The notes under the pieces are model-generated. The model was not told where the DNA came from, did not search any database, and was given only the letters and a program-made list of their open reading frames with translations. Below, one piece after another: positions 1 through 9,168 of a stretch of 64,000 bases of DNA. Numbering within the stretch: position 1 is the first letter of the stretch; every line of letters starts with the position of its first letter. Made by a program: the position numbers and the translations under genes. Where the stretch lies: contig NZ_FNAV01000009.1 in assembly GCF_900102075.1 (NCBI RefSeq), forward strand, positions 124,001-188,000, read 5' to 3'. This stretch comes from Salipiger thiooxidans (lineage in GTDB: Bacteria; Pseudomonadota; Alphaproteobacteria; Rhodobacterales; Rhodobacteraceae).

Positions 1-1526
1 GCGGTGATCACCTCCATGCCCTGGTAGCGGCCGATGCCGTGATCGACGTGGACCACCAGATCACCCGGCGACAGCGATTGCGTCTCGGTCAGGAAGTTCT
101 CGGCCTTGCGACGCTTCTTGGGCGCGCGGATCAGCCGGTCACCGAGCACATCCTGCTCGGAGATCACCGTGATGCGCTGCCTGTCCTTCGGGTCGCCCCA
201 AGGCGCCTCGAAGCCGCTCTCCAGCGCCCAGACAGCCAGATGCAGCCCGCGCTTGCCGATGCGCGTGCCGGTGTTGACCGGGATCGCCTCGGCCAGCCCC
301 TCGTCCTCGATGAGCCCGGTCAGCCGCTCGCGCGCGCCCTCGGACCACGAGGCGATGAGCACCGGGCCATCTTGCAGTTTCTTCTTAACATGATCGGCCA
401 AGGCGCCGAAAAGGCTGACGCTTTCCTGCTGGCGCTCGGGCGCGAAGTTGCGCCCGATGCGGCCGCCTGCGTCCACCACGCCGGGCCCGCTGGCCTGCTG
501 CAACGGATGGAACTGCACCACGCGGCGACCCTCGACCGCCATGTCCCAGGCGGTGTCGTCGAGATAGAGCTGCTCCGGCGGCACCGGCTTGTAGACCGAG
601 TCCATCCGGCCCTTCTGGGTCATCGCGTGGCGGCGGGTGTCGTACTGGTCCTCGATGCTTTCCCAGCGCGCCAGACGGGCGGGCGTGAGCTGGTCGTCCA
701 TCATCACCGGCGCGCCCGGCAGGTAGTCGAAGAGCGTCTCGAGCCGGTCGTGGAAGAACGGCAGCCAGTGCTCCATGCCCTGCTGCTTGCGGCCCGCACT
801 CACCGCCTCGTAGAGCGGATCGTCGGCACCGCCGGCGCCGAACTCGACGCGGTAGTTCTGCCGGAAGCGCAGGATCGAGGCCTCGTCGAGGATGACCTCG
901 GAGACAGGGGCCAGCTCGACCAGATCGAGCTTCTCGGTGGTGCGCTGCGACACCGGGTCGAACCGGCGCGCGCCGTCGAGCACGTCGCCGAAGAGGTCGA
1001 GCCGCACCGGCCCGCCGTCCCCCGGCGGGTAGATGTCGATGATGCCGCCCCGGATGGCGTAGTCTCCGGGCTCGGTCACCGTCGGCGCCTGCGAGAAGCC
1101 CATGCGCACGAGGAAGCCACGCAGCGCCGCCTCGTCCACCCGGCTGCCGACGCGCGCCGAGAACGCCGCCTCGCGCAGGATCTCGCGCGCGGGGATGTAC
1201 TGCGTCGCCGCCGAGAGCGTGGTCAGCAGCACGAAGCCCGAGGGCATGCCGTGCACCAGCCCCGCCAGCGTCGCCATGCGCGCCGCCGAGATATCGGGGT
1301 TGGGCGACACCCGGTCATAGGGCAGGCAGTCCCAGGCCGGGAAGCGCACCACCAGCATGTCGGGCGCGAAGAAGGCCAGCGCCTCGGCCATGGCGGCCAT
1401 GCGCTTGTCGTCGCGGGCAATGTGGATGACCGGGCCGCCGGCCTTGGCGGCCTCGGCGAGCACGAGGCGCGCGTCGAAACCTTCGGGCGCGCCGCCCATG
1501 ATGATGCGGGACTGAGACATGGTCAT
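1..1526 (-). CDS. mfd: Transcription-repair coupling factor Mfd (N-terminal part, cut by window edge)
   Basis: The minus strand is open from an ATG at 1526 to the window edge and gives about 508 residues; an in-frame ATG at 1520 is an alternative start. The protein opens MTMSQSRIIMGGAPEGFDAR and shows the UvrB-like N-terminal module, including the stretch EPGDYAIRGGIIDIYPPG at about residues 135-155. Near the cut edge, SPGDLVVHVDHGIGRYQG marks the start of the CarD-like RNA-polymerase-interacting domain. Mfd displaces RNA polymerase stalled at lesions and recruits UvrA in transcription-coupled repair. The translocase (helicase-like) half would lie outside the window. uvrA lies 43 kb away in the same window. 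Confidence 0.95.
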   Translation of the reverse strand, partial: MTMSQSRIIMGGAPEGFDARLVLAEAAKAGGPVIHIARDDKRMAAMAEALAFFAPDMLVVRFPAWDCLPYDRVSPNPDISAARMATLAGLVHGMPSGFVLLTTLSAATQYIPAREILREAAFSARVGSRVDEAALRGFLVRMGFSQAPTVTEPGDYAIRGGIIDIYPPGDGGPVRLDLFGDVLDGARRFDPVSQRTTEKLDLVELAPVSEVILDEASILRFRQNYRVEFGAGGADDPLYEAVSAGRKQQGMEHWLPFFHDRLETLFDYLPGAPVMMDDQLTPARLARWESIEDQYDTRRHAMTQKGRMDSVYKPVPPEQLYLDDTAWDMAVEGRRVVQFHPLQQASGPGVVDAGGRIGRNFAPERQQESVSLFGALADHVKKKLQDGPVLIASWSEGARERLTGLIEDEGLAEAIPVNTGTRIGKRGLHLAVWALESGFEAPWGDPKDRQRITVISEQDVLGDRLIRAPKKRRKAENFLTETQSLSPGDLVVHVDHGIGRYQGMEVIT

Positions 1527-1579
1527 GGGATGTGGCCTGCGAGGGGGCTGCCGTCAACCGCCCAGTTCGGGCGCGGGGA

Positions 1580-2107
1580 TCAGCCCCCCAGCGCGGTGTA
1601 GGACATGTTCTGGAACATTCCCCAGAGCGCGGTGACGAAGATCGAGAGCATCCCGATGACCTGGATCCAGAAGCGGTGCGACGACAGCTTCTTCCACAGG
1701 TCCGGGCCGTAGAGCGCCTCGCCCCGGATGCGGGCGGCGGTGGCGACGCTGAGCAGCCCCACCAGCGACATCGGGAAGGCCAGCAGGAAGAGCGCCTGCG
1801 ACAGCTCGATGCGGTAGACGAAGCCCGAGACGGCGAGCGCCGAAAGCAGCGCAGAGCCGATGGCGACGGCCCAGAGGCCGGTCTCCTCGGCGATGTAGAG
1901 CAGACGGTTCACGTTGATACGGACCACGTCCTCGAGATCCCGCGCCGCCTGCCCGCCGTGGCGCCGGGCGCGGCCCACCATGTCGAAGGGAACGCCGATG
2001 ACCCAGTGGCTGGCCGAGGACCATGTGACCGCCAGCGCGATCCAGAACCAGAGGTTCGAAAACGACCGCATGTCGATGGTTTCGAGAACGATCTGATACC
2101 AGTCCAA
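1580..2107 (-). CDS. Conserved Rhodobacteraceae integral membrane protein ('component of SufBCD complex' type)
   Basis: This 175-residue protein has four hydrophobic segments, at about 15-40, 80-105, 108-130 and 150-170. A conserved stretch, RARRHGGQAARDLEDVVRIN, lies around residues 45-66. It sits directly upstream of mfd on the same strand with a 53-nt gap. I recognise the family from Roseobacter-group genomes, where it is often annotated as 'component of SufBCD complex'. No suf gene is present here, and nothing in the sequence supports an Fe-S role. Treat it as a membrane protein of unknown function that recurs in this lineage. Confidence 0.75.
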   Translation of the reverse strand: MDWYQIVLETIDMRSFSNLWFWIALAVTWSSASHWVIGVPFDMVGRARRHGGQAARDLEDVVRINVNRLLYIAEETGLWAVAIGSALLSALAVSGFVYRIELSQALFLLAFPMSLVGLLSVATAARIRGEALYGPDLWKKLSSHRFWIQVIGMLSIFVTALWGMFQNMSYTALGG

Positions 2108-2207
2108 GAGGGGCCCGTAGTCCTATTCAGCGGCCCATTGTCGCGCGGGCCTTGTGACAGCCGCCTATCCATGCCACCCAAGTGGCCTGTTTACAAGAGA
2201 GGCACCG

Positions 2208-3206
2208 ATGAAACCCACGCTAGCCGCCTTTCCGGCAACACGGCTCCGCAGGCTTCGGAAATCCCCCGCGATACGCGCATTGGTGAACCAGTCCGTCCTG
2301 ACCCCCGCCGACTTCATCTGGCCGGTCTTCGTGCGCGATGGCGAGGGCGTGTCCGAGCCCATCGCCTCGCTGCCGGGCGTCAACCGGCTGTCGGTCGACA
2401 AGGTGGTCGAGGCCGCTCAGGAAGCCTACGCCCTCGGCATCCCGGCGATCTGTCTCTTTCCCTATACCGACCCCTCGAAGCGCAGCGAGGATTGCGCCGA
2501 GGCGTGGAACCCCGAGAACCTCTCGAACCGGGCGGCCCGCGCCATCAAGGACGCGGTCCCCGACATGGCGATCATGAGCGACGTGGCGCTCGACCCCTAC
2601 AGCTCGACCGGGCATGACGGCTTCGTCCTGGACGGCGAGATCGTCAACGACGAGACCGTCGAGGCGCTGGTCAAGCAGGCGCTCAGCCAGGCCCGCGCAG
2701 GCGTCGACATCATCGGCCCCTCGGACATGATGGACGGGCGCATCGGCGCCATCCGCGCCGAGCTCGAGCGCGAGGGCTTCCGCAACACGCTGCTGCTGAG
2801 CTACGCCGCCAAGTACGCCTCGGCCTTCTACGGCCCGTTCCGCGACGCGGTGGGCGCGAGCGGCGCGCTCAAGGGCGACAAGTCCACCTACCAGATGCAG
2901 CCCGGCAACTCGGACGAGGCGATGCGGCTGATCGAGCGCGACCTGAGCGAGGGCGCCGACATGATCATGGTCAAGCCTGGCATGCCCTATCTCGACATCT
3001 GCCGCCGCGCCAAGGACAGCTTCGGGGCGCCCACCTTCGCCTACCAGGTGTCGGGCGAGTACGCGATGCTGGCGGGCGCGGCCGAGCGCGGCTGGCTCGA
3101 CCATGACCGGGTGATGATCGAGAGCCTCACCGCCTTCAAGCGCGCAGGCTGCGACGGAGTGCTGACCTATTTCGCCCCGGCGGCGGCAAAGCTGCTCAAC
3201 GGCTGA
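2208..3206 (+). CDS. hemB: Porphobilinogen synthase (delta-aminolevulinate dehydratase)
   Basis: The 332-residue enzyme condenses two 5-aminolevulinate molecules to porphobilinogen in tetrapyrrole synthesis. The two active-site lysines are visible as Lys202 (SYAAKYASAFYGP) and Lys256 (MVKPGMPYLDI). The metal loop at residues 125-138 reads DVALDPYSSTGHDG; zinc-dependent enzymes have three cysteines here, so this is the cysteine-free, probably Mg/K-dependent type known from other alphaproteobacteria. The ATG at 2208 is preferred over an in-frame ATG at 2154 because AGAGAGG lies just upstream and the extra 18 residues look non-homologous. It is divergent from the membrane protein at 1580-2107. 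Confidence 0.97.
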   Translation: MKPTLAAFPATRLRRLRKSPAIRALVNQSVLTPADFIWPVFVRDGEGVSEPIASLPGVNRLSVDKVVEAAQEAYALGIPAICLFPYTDPSKRSEDCAEAWNPENLSNRAARAIKDAVPDMAIMSDVALDPYSSTGHDGFVLDGEIVNDETVEALVKQALSQARAGVDIIGPSDMMDGRIGAIRAELEREGFRNTLLLSYAAKYASAFYGPFRDAVGASGALKGDKSTYQMQPGNSDEAMRLIERDLSEGADMIMVKPGMPYLDICRRAKDSFGAPTFAYQVSGEYAMLAGAAERGWLDHDRVMIESLTAFKRAGCDGVLTYFAPAAAKLLNG

Positions 3207-3365
3207 CAAAAGGTGAAGCCGGAATGGCGGAATGCCGCGCGTCTGCGCGCCTTCGGCGTGACAGGAACGGCTTCCGCCGCTATAAAGTACGACATAAACC
3301 GGCGGCACAGCCGGGCAATAGTGGCAGCGTCAGGCACATACTCAGACAGGACAGAGAGCAGATCC

Positions 3366-3920
3366 ATGGACATTACACGACGCACGCTCACCCTCGGACT
3401 GGGGGCGATGGGCGTTCTCGCAGGGTGCGGCAACGGCATTGGAAGCACCGGCAGCAACACGATCGACGCCCGCGTCGACAGCACGCTGAGCCAGATGTAC
3501 ACGCAGTTTCCCGGCACGGTCGACCTCGCGCAGAAGGCCTCGGGCCTTCTGGTGATGCCGCTGGTGACCGAGGCCGGGCTCGGCCTTGGCGGCGCCTACG
3601 GCCGCGGCGCGCTGCGCGTGGGCGGCAGCACGGTTGACTACTACTCGATGGTCAAGGGCTCGGGCGGCCTGCAGATCGGTGCGCACCAGTACGCACACGT
3701 GCTGTTCTTCATGACGCAGGAAGCGCTGCTGAACTTCCGCCGCTCGCCGGGCTGGGCCGCGGGCGCCAACATCGAATACGCGACCCCCGAACAGGGCGAG
3801 ACGCTGGCGGCCGAAACGACCACCTCGATGGCGCCGGTGATCGCGGTGATTTTCGGCCAGTCCGGGCTGCGCGTCGGCGCCACGCTCGAAGGCACCAAGT
3901 ACACCCGCATCATCCCCTGA
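3366..3920 (+). CDS. SYLF/YSC84-family lipoprotein
   Basis: The protein is 184 residues long. It begins MDITRRTLTLGLGAMGVLAGC, a lipoprotein signal peptide with lipobox LAGC and acylated Cys near residue 21. The body matches the YSC84/SYLF lipid-binding domain: LLVMPLVTEAGLGLGGAYGR, then a VKGSGGLQIGAH-type segment and a C-terminal LEGTKYTRIIP. Bacterial members are exported and their role is unclear; phosphoinositide binding is known only for eukaryotic relatives. The in-frame ATG at 3213 would put 51 non-homologous residues ahead of the signal peptide, so the ATG at 3366 is chosen. A GC-rich hairpin follows the stop. Confidence 0.85.
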   Translation: MDITRRTLTLGLGAMGVLAGCGNGIGSTGSNTIDARVDSTLSQMYTQFPGTVDLAQKASGLLVMPLVTEAGLGLGGAYGRGALRVGGSTVDYYSMVKGSGGLQIGAHQYAHVLFFMTQEALLNFRRSPGWAAGANIEYATPEQGETLAAETTTSMAPVIAVIFGQSGLRVGATLEGTKYTRIIP

Positions 3921-3929
3921 TCCGTGGCG

Positions 3930-3945
3930 GGGGGCTCCGGCCCCC
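3930..3945 (+). terminator. Hairpin after the SYLF lipoprotein gene
   Basis: GGGGGC-TCCG-GCCCCC forms a 6-bp stem closed by a TCCG tetraloop, 10 nt past the stop codon, between convergent genes. There is no long T run, so it may be a weak or bidirectional terminator. Confidence 0.45.
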
Positions 3946-3981
3946 TTCCCGTTCCGAGGCCCCATCCCGCGCCGGCGGCGG

Positions 3982-5673
3982 TCAGCCGCGCTGCATCGTC
4001 CCGGAGGCATCCGGCGCCTCCTCGATGGGACGGCTGTCGGGGAACAGTGGCTCGGCCTCGCTGTCGAGCTTGCGCGCCTCGCGCAGCAGCGCCTCGCGCA
4101 TCTCGCAGGAGAAGGTCCAGCCGGTGTTGGGATCCTCGCTCGGCACCAGGAACAGCACCGTCTGCCCGAACATGTCGTGATCGGTGACAAGGCAGCTGCG
4201 GTCGTCGTTGTCGGGCACGCCCTTCTCGTCCAGCAGCTCGTGGTACTTCTTGCGCAGCGGCGTGATGTCGGCGCGGTGGCTCAGGCGCAGCACCACCTCG
4301 AAGGTGGTCAGATGATCCTGCATGGTCCAGTTCTCGAAGGGTTCGTCGACAAAATCCGACACCGGCACGATCAGCCGCCGCCCGGTCCAGACCCGCAGCT
4401 GCACGAAGGTGAAATGGATGCGCTCGACCGAGCAGACATGGCCCTTGTAGGTGATGCGGTCGCCGATCCGGGCCGACTGGTTCAGCGAAATCTGCAGCGA
4501 CGCCATGATGTTGGAGAGGATGTTCCGCCCGGCGAAGGCCACCAGCAGCGTCAGCGTCCCCGCCGAGGCCAGCAGCGAAATGCCGAGCGACTGCATCACG
4601 CTCGCCTCGTTCAGCACCACGCCAACGCCCACCACGGCGATGACGACCAGCATGAAGCGGCGCACGGCCGAAACCTTGGTGGCGACCGAGCGCCGCTGCT
4701 CCTGCCCCTCGCCGATGGCGGACAGTTCAGCCCCATCGAAGGTCACAAGCCGCGACAGGATGGCGTCGGCGGCGTTGACCACCAGCCAAAGCACCGCGAC
4801 CACGATCCCCATGACCGTCAGCGGCGAGATCACCGTCTCGATGCGGCCAGAGAAGATGAAGAGGTTGTTGCTGATGAGGCTGAGCACCACCGTCATCACC
4901 AGCAGGACGATCGGGCCGCGCGTCGCCACCAAGAGAGATTCCGGTGCAATGCGGCGGTTGCGGTTGTAGCCCTTCGACATCAGCTTGTAGGTCAGCCACC
5001 CCGAGAAGGCGGTGATCAGGATGCCGAGCGGGAAGCCCACCACCTCCCACCAGCGCAGGCCCCAGAAGGCGGGCTCGCGCAGCGGCTCAGGCATCATCTG
5101 TTCGAGCTTCGAGGGGCCGTAGGTGGCGCCGAGCGCCGGCAGGTGGTCCACCGTCTGCTTCGAGATCACCCAGACCGGCTCTTCCCCCAGCGCCTTGATC
5201 CGGTTGATCCGGATCGGCACAGGCCGTCCGCCCACCTCGACGAACCAAAGCAGGATGGATTTTTGCGGCTTGCCCGCCATCGCGCGGTCAGAGCTCAGGC
5301 GCGAATCCAGCCCGTCCGGCCGGTCGGGCACGCCATACCAGTCGATGACGATCTTGCGCTCGAGGAGGTTTAGGAAATCCCGCGCCAGATCCTCGGCATT
5401 GGCGCGCTGGTCCGCGAGCGGCAGATCCGAGAGGTCGAGGATGTGGATCGCCGCGTCCCAGTTGTCTTCGCGCGCGGTGTTGAGGAAGCTCTCGAGGCTC
5501 GAGCGCGGCGTCTCGCGATCGATGCCGTCGGGCGCGGGCGGCAGGCCGGGATTGAGGTTGTCGGTCTCGAACCAGTAGTCGGACTCGGTCTCCTGCGCCA
5601 TGGCTGGCGCATGGAACGTGACCGCGAACAGCAGCGCCGCCGCGGCGAGAAGGAGTTTGTGAAATCCCGGCAT
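3982..5673 (-). CDS. Mechanosensitive channel, MscS family, with periplasmic N-terminal domain
   Basis: The protein has about 563 residues. A signal peptide (to about residue 27, ending APAMAQ) precedes an exported region of about 170 residues. Hydrophobic segments follow at about 205-225, 245-270, 280-300 and 340-395, and then the MscS beta domain, recognisable as NQSARIGDRITYKGHVCSVE. The pore-lining helix is the glycine/alanine-rich SLGISLLASAGTLTLLVAF. The family releases osmolytes on hypo-osmotic shock. TTG at 5679 would add two residues; the ATG at 5673 is preferred. It faces the SYLF lipoprotein gene tail-to-tail. Confidence 0.9.
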   Translation of the reverse strand: MPGFHKLLLAAAALLFAVTFHAPAMAQETESDYWFETDNLNPGLPPAPDGIDRETPRSSLESFLNTAREDNWDAAIHILDLSDLPLADQRANAEDLARDFLNLLERKIVIDWYGVPDRPDGLDSRLSSDRAMAGKPQKSILLWFVEVGGRPVPIRINRIKALGEEPVWVISKQTVDHLPALGATYGPSKLEQMMPEPLREPAFWGLRWWEVVGFPLGILITAFSGWLTYKLMSKGYNRNRRIAPESLLVATRGPIVLLVMTVVLSLISNNLFIFSGRIETVISPLTVMGIVVAVLWLVVNAADAILSRLVTFDGAELSAIGEGQEQRRSVATKVSAVRRFMLVVIAVVGVGVVLNEASVMQSLGISLLASAGTLTLLVAFAGRNILSNIMASLQISLNQSARIGDRITYKGHVCSVERIHFTFVQLRVWTGRRLIVPVSDFVDEPFENWTMQDHLTTFEVVLRLSHRADITPLRKKYHELLDEKGVPDNDDRSCLVTDHDMFGQTVLFLVPSEDPNTGWTFSCEMREALLREARKLDSEAEPLFPDSRPIEEAPDASGTMQRG

Positions 5674-5745
5674 CGGCAAGGGAACCCCCGGACGACCCGC
5701 CCGGTTCCCTCGCCCCCGATTTATCTCCCCGTCAGGGGGCGTGGA

Positions 5746-6015
5746 TCAGTGGTAGCGGAACTCTCCCACGACCTGCCGCCATTCGCCGGCCGAGATCATC
5801 TTGCGGTGGGTGAAGCGGATCGAGTGCAACGGCCCCTCGATCCTGTCCTGCCAGAATTCGATGAACTTGAAGAGCCGCGGGTGATCCGGGGCAAGGTCGT
5901 AGTCCTGCCACACGAAAGTGTTGAGAACGTTCCGGTAGTCGGGCATCCGGTAGAAGATCTCGGCGGTGGTCAGACCGTAACCCTTGAGCATGAGCTCTGT
6001 CGGTGTTTCCTGCAT
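5746..6015 (-). CDS. usg: Usg family protein
   Basis: This 89-residue protein (MQETPTELMLKGYGLTTAEI...) matches the Usg family of alphaproteobacteria. The family is historically labelled a putative subunit of phosphoribosylanthranilate isomerase because of an association with trp genes in Caulobacter; the biochemical role is not established. It is soluble and has no signal peptide. It is divergent from gyrA with a 192-nt intergenic region and followed by the MscS gene on the same strand. No trp genes are present here, so context does not support a tryptophan role. Confidence 0.85.
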   Translation of the reverse strand: MQETPTELMLKGYGLTTAEIFYRMPDYRNVLNTFVWQDYDLAPDHPRLFKFIEFWQDRIEGPLHSIRFTHRKMISAGEWRQVVGEFRYH

Positions 6016-6134
6016 CGCTTTACCTCGTCGTTTCTACGTGGTTATAAGCCTGCGGGGCGAGTCGTTATTTTTCAACGAAAACAATCTGTTATCAGGCAAC
6101 AGAAGTGGCTGCCAGATTTGTCCGACCGCTGGCA

Positions 6135-6164
6135 TTGCGCCCCACATCCTGTCTCTGATATAAG
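6135..6164 (+). promoter_or_regulatory. Candidate sigma-70 promoter for gyrA
   Basis: TTGCGC at 6135-6140 and TATAAG at 6159-6164 are separated by 18 nt, about 44 nt upstream of the gyrA start codon. The local AT-richness stands out in a GC-rich window. Assigned by sequence match only. Confidence 0.5.
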
Positions 6165-6207
6165 CCTTTTCAACAAGATATAGCATAAGAATGGACGGGC
6201 GAGCATC

Positions 6208-8955
6208 GTGACCGACACGCCGGAACCCCCTGAAAACGATGACGAAATGAGCGGCCCCGAGCGCCCGCGCTACAGCGGCCCCGGCATTTCCATCATCGAC
6301 GAGATGAAGTCGAGCTATCTCGATTACGCCATGAGCGTGATCGTGAGCCGCGCGATCCCCGATCTGCGCGACGGCCTGAAGCCGGTGCACCGACGCATCC
6401 TCTACACGCTCTGGGAAAACGGTCAAACCAAGTCCAAGTCCTACCGCAAATGCGCCACCGCCGTCGGCGACGTGATGGGTCGTTACCACCCGCACGGCGA
6501 CTCGGCGGTCTACGACGCGCTGGTGCGGATGGCGCAGGACTTCTCGATGTCGCTGCCGCTGATCGACGGTCAGGGCAACTTCGGCTCGATGGACGGTGAC
6601 CCGCCCGCCGCCTACCGTTACACGGAATCGCGGCTCGAACGCACCGCCGAGGCCCTGCTCGAGGACATCGACAAGGACACCGTCGATTTCGTCCCGAACT
6701 ACGCCAACGAACGCAACGAGCCCGTGGTGCTGCCCGCCCGCTACCCCAACGTGCTGGTCAACGGCGCCGAAGGCATCGCGGTCGGCATGGCGACGCGGAT
6801 CCCGCCGCACAACCTCGGCGAGGTGATCGACGCGACGCTGGCGCTGATCGAACAGCCCGACCTGAGCTCGGAGCAGCTGATCGAGTACATCCCCGCCCCG
6901 GACTTCCCGACGGGCGGCGTGATCCTCGGACGCTCCGGAGCGCGCAAGGCCTATCTCGAGGGCCGCGGCTCGGTCATCATCCGCGCCAAGACCCGCATCG
7001 AGGAAATCAAGCGCGACCGCTACGCGATCGTCATCGACGAGATCCCCTACCAGGTGAACAAGGCGACGATGATCGAGCGCATCGCAGAATGCGTGCGTGA
7101 TAAGAAGATCGAGGGCATCGCCCACGTGCAGGACGAATCCGACCGCTCGGGCGTCCGCGTGGTGGTCGAGCTCAAACGCGACGCCACCGCCGAGGTGGTG
7201 CTGAACCAGCTCTTCCGCTTCACGCCGATGCAGGTCAGCTTCGGCTGCAACATGCTGGCGCTGAACGGCGGCCGCCCCGAGCAGCTGACGCTCCGCGCCT
7301 TCCTCACCGCCTTCCTCGATTTCCGCGAGGACGTTGTGGCGCGCCGCACCGCCTACCTGCTGCGCAAGGCCCGCGAACGCAGCCACATCCTCTGCGGTCT
7401 GGCCGTCGCGGTCGCGAACGTGGACGAGGTGGTGGCCACGATCCGTGCCTCTGCAGACGCCGCCGAAGCGCGCGACAAGCTGATGACCCGGCGCTGGCCG
7501 GCGCATGAAATCGCGCCCTACATCCAGCTGATCGACGATCCGACCCACAAGATGAACGAGGACGGGACCTACAACCTCTCCGAGACGCAGGCTCGCGCGA
7601 TCCTCGAACTGCGCCTGCAGCGCCTCACCCAGCTTGGCGTCAAGGAAGTCACCGACGAGCTGGAAGAGCTGGCGAAGAAGATCAAGGAATACCTCGAGAT
7701 CCTCGGCTCGCGCGAGCGCATCATGGAGATCATCACCAACGAGATGATCGCCGTGAAGGAGCAGTTCGCCGTGCCCCGCCGCACCGAGATCGCCGACTGG
7801 GCCGGCGACATGGACGACGAGGACCTGATCGAACGCGAGGACATGGTCGTGACCGTGACCGCGGGCGGCTACATCAAGCGCACCCCGCTGGCCGAATTCC
7901 GCGCCCAGAAGCGCGGCGGCAAGGGCGTGTCCGGCGGCTCGCTCAAGGAAGACGACGTGGTCACCCAGCTGTTCGTGGCCAACACCCACACGCAGCTGCT
8001 GTTCTTCACCACCGAGGGCATGGCCTACAAGCTCAAGTGCTGGCGCCTGCCGCAGGGCGGCCGGACCTCGAAGGGCAAGGCCATCGTCAACATCCTGCCG
8101 ATCCCGCAGGGCGTCTCGGTGGCGGCGATCATGCCGGTGGACCGCGACGAGGACGAATGGGACGACCTGCAGATCGTCTTCGCAACCTCCAAGGGCTCGG
8201 TGCGCCGCAACCGGCTGTCGGATTTCACCAACGTCATGCGCAACGGCAAGATCGCGATGAAGTTCGAGGGCGAGGACGAGAACACCCGGCTGATCAACGC
8301 CCGCATCTGCTCCGAGGATGACGACATCATGCTCGTCACCGACTCGGGCCGCGCCATCCGCTTCCCGGTGCCGGACGTGCGGGTGTTCAACTCGCGCAAC
8401 TCCACCGGCGTGCGCGGCGTGCGGCTGCTGAACGGCGACGAGGTCGTGTCGATGTCCGTGATCCGCCACTTCGAGGCGGAATCGGACGAGCGCGCCTCCT
8501 ATCTCAAGATGCGCCGCGCCATGGCCGGGCTCGCCGACGATGCCGAGACCTCGGACGAGGAAGAGGGCAACGCCGACAGCCGGCTCTCGCAGGAACGCTA
8601 CGCCGAGATGACGGCGGCGGAGAACCTGATCCTGACGATCACCGCCAAGGGCCTCGGCAAGCTGTCGTCGAGCCACGACTACCCGATCCGCGGCCGTGGC
8701 GGCATGGGCGTCACCGCGTGGGAGAAATCGATGCGCGGCGGCGAGATCGTGGCCTCCTTCCCGGTCGAGAAGGGCGACCAGATCATGCTGGCCACCTCCA
8801 CCGGCCAGTCGATCCGGGTGCCGGTGGACGGGATCTCCTTCCGGTCGCGCGGCGCCGGCGGCGTGCGGGTCTTCAACACCCGCGCCGGCGAGACCGTGGT
8901 CTCGGTCGCCTGGATCGCCGACCAGGGCGACGAAGAGGAAGACGCCGAGGCGTGA
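6208..8955 (+). CDS. gyrA: DNA gyrase subunit A
   Basis: This is the 915-residue DNA-cleaving subunit of gyrase. The catalytic tyrosine is Tyr138 in [10 protein letters not shown]. The quinolone-resistance region [15 protein letters not shown] has Ser99 and Asp103 at the positions equivalent to E. coli Ser83 and Asp87, so the target looks wild type. The GyrA-box-like motif QKRGGKGV (about residue 570), typical of gyrase rather than topoisomerase IV ParC, starts the beta-pinwheel C-terminal domain. An acidic insertion of about 30 residues ([13 protein letters not shown]) lies in the C-terminal domain and the tail is acidic. The start is GTG. It stands alone, divergent from usg. Confidence 0.98.
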   Translation: MTDTPEPPENDDEMSGPERPRYSGPGISIIDEMKSSYLDYAMSVIVSRAIPDLRDGLKPVHRRILYTLWENGQTKSKSYRKCATAVGDVMGRYHPHGDSAVYDALVRMAQDFSMSLPLIDGQGNFGSMDGDPPAAYRYTESRLERTAEALLEDIDKDTVDFVPNYANERNEPVVLPARYPNVLVNGAEGIAVGMATRIPPHNLGEVIDATLALIEQPDLSSEQLIEYIPAPDFPTGGVILGRSGARKAYLEGRGSVIIRAKTRIEEIKRDRYAIVIDEIPYQVNKATMIERIAECVRDKKIEGIAHVQDESDRSGVRVVVELKRDATAEVVLNQLFRFTPMQVSFGCNMLALNGGRPEQLTLRAFLTAFLDFREDVVARRTAYLLRKARERSHILCGLAVAVANVDEVVATIRASADAAEARDKLMTRRWPAHEIAPYIQLIDDPTHKMNEDGTYNLSETQARAILELRLQRLTQLGVKEVTDELEELAKKIKEYLEILGSRERIMEIITNEMIAVKEQFAVPRRTEIADWAGDMDDEDLIEREDMVVTVTAGGYIKRTPLAEFRAQKRGGKGVSGGSLKEDDVVTQLFVANTHTQLLFFTTEGMAYKLKCWRLPQGGRTSKGKAIVNILPIPQGVSVAAIMPVDRDEDEWDDLQIVFATSKGSVRRNRLSDFTNVMRNGKIAMKFEGEDENTRLINARICSEDDDIMLVTDSGRAIRFPVPDVRVFNSRNSTGVRGVRLLNGDEVVSMSVIRHFEAESDERASYLKMRRAMAGLADDAETSDEEEGNADSRLSQERYAEMTAAENLILTITAKGLGKLSSSHDYPIRGRGGMGVTAWEKSMRGGEIVASFPVEKGDQIMLATSTGQSIRVPVDGISFRSRGAGGVRVFNTRAGETVVSVAWIADQGDEEEDAEA

Positions 8956-9007
8956 GCCCCAAAAAGAACCGCTGCGCCGGGCCGCGATGCCCGGCCAGCC
9001 TCCGGCG

Positions 9008-9071
9008 GGAGTTTATCCGGCAAGATGAAGCAAGGCGCCGCGCCTCGACTTCATCTTGCCAGCTAAACTCC
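9008..9071. repeat. Long imperfect inverted repeat downstream of gyrA
   Basis: The left arm (9008-9030) is GGAGTTTA, three variable bases, then GGCAAGATGAAG. The right arm (9049-9071) is the exact reverse complement of both conserved blocks, with a different 3-nt middle. The 18-nt spacer contains AGGCG and CGCCT, which extend the stem. The RNA could fold into a hairpin of about 25 bp between gyrA and the M48 gene. The same two blocks recur at 44735-44757. Confidence 0.85.
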
Positions 9072-9106
9072 GGGGGGCGCGAAGCGCGGGGGCAGCGCCC
9101 CCTCCG
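9049..9106 (-). repeat. Dispersed repeat, copy 1 (GGGCGCTGCCCC plus GGAGTTTA block)
   Basis: Read on the minus strand, this copy has GGAGGGGGCGCTGCCCCCG, a short variable part, CCCCCCGGAGTTTA, three bases, and GGCAAGATGAAG. The plus-strand copy at 44694-44757 has the same order of blocks. Both are intergenic, 3' of or beside housekeeping genes. Confidence 0.8.
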
Positions 9107-9168
9107 CCCTTGCCACAAGCTGCAGTCTCCCGCTTGGCAGCGCCGTCGCCGGCCACCATATTGAGCCC

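Noticed and set aside
39-1601. 520-codon open frame on the plus strand
   Set aside because: Antisense to mfd, whose protein is clearly recognisable on the minus strand.
6034-8676. 880-codon open frame on the minus strand
   Set aside because: Antisense to gyrA; its sequence has the His/Asp/Arg/Val-rich shadow composition of high-GC reverse frames and no motif.
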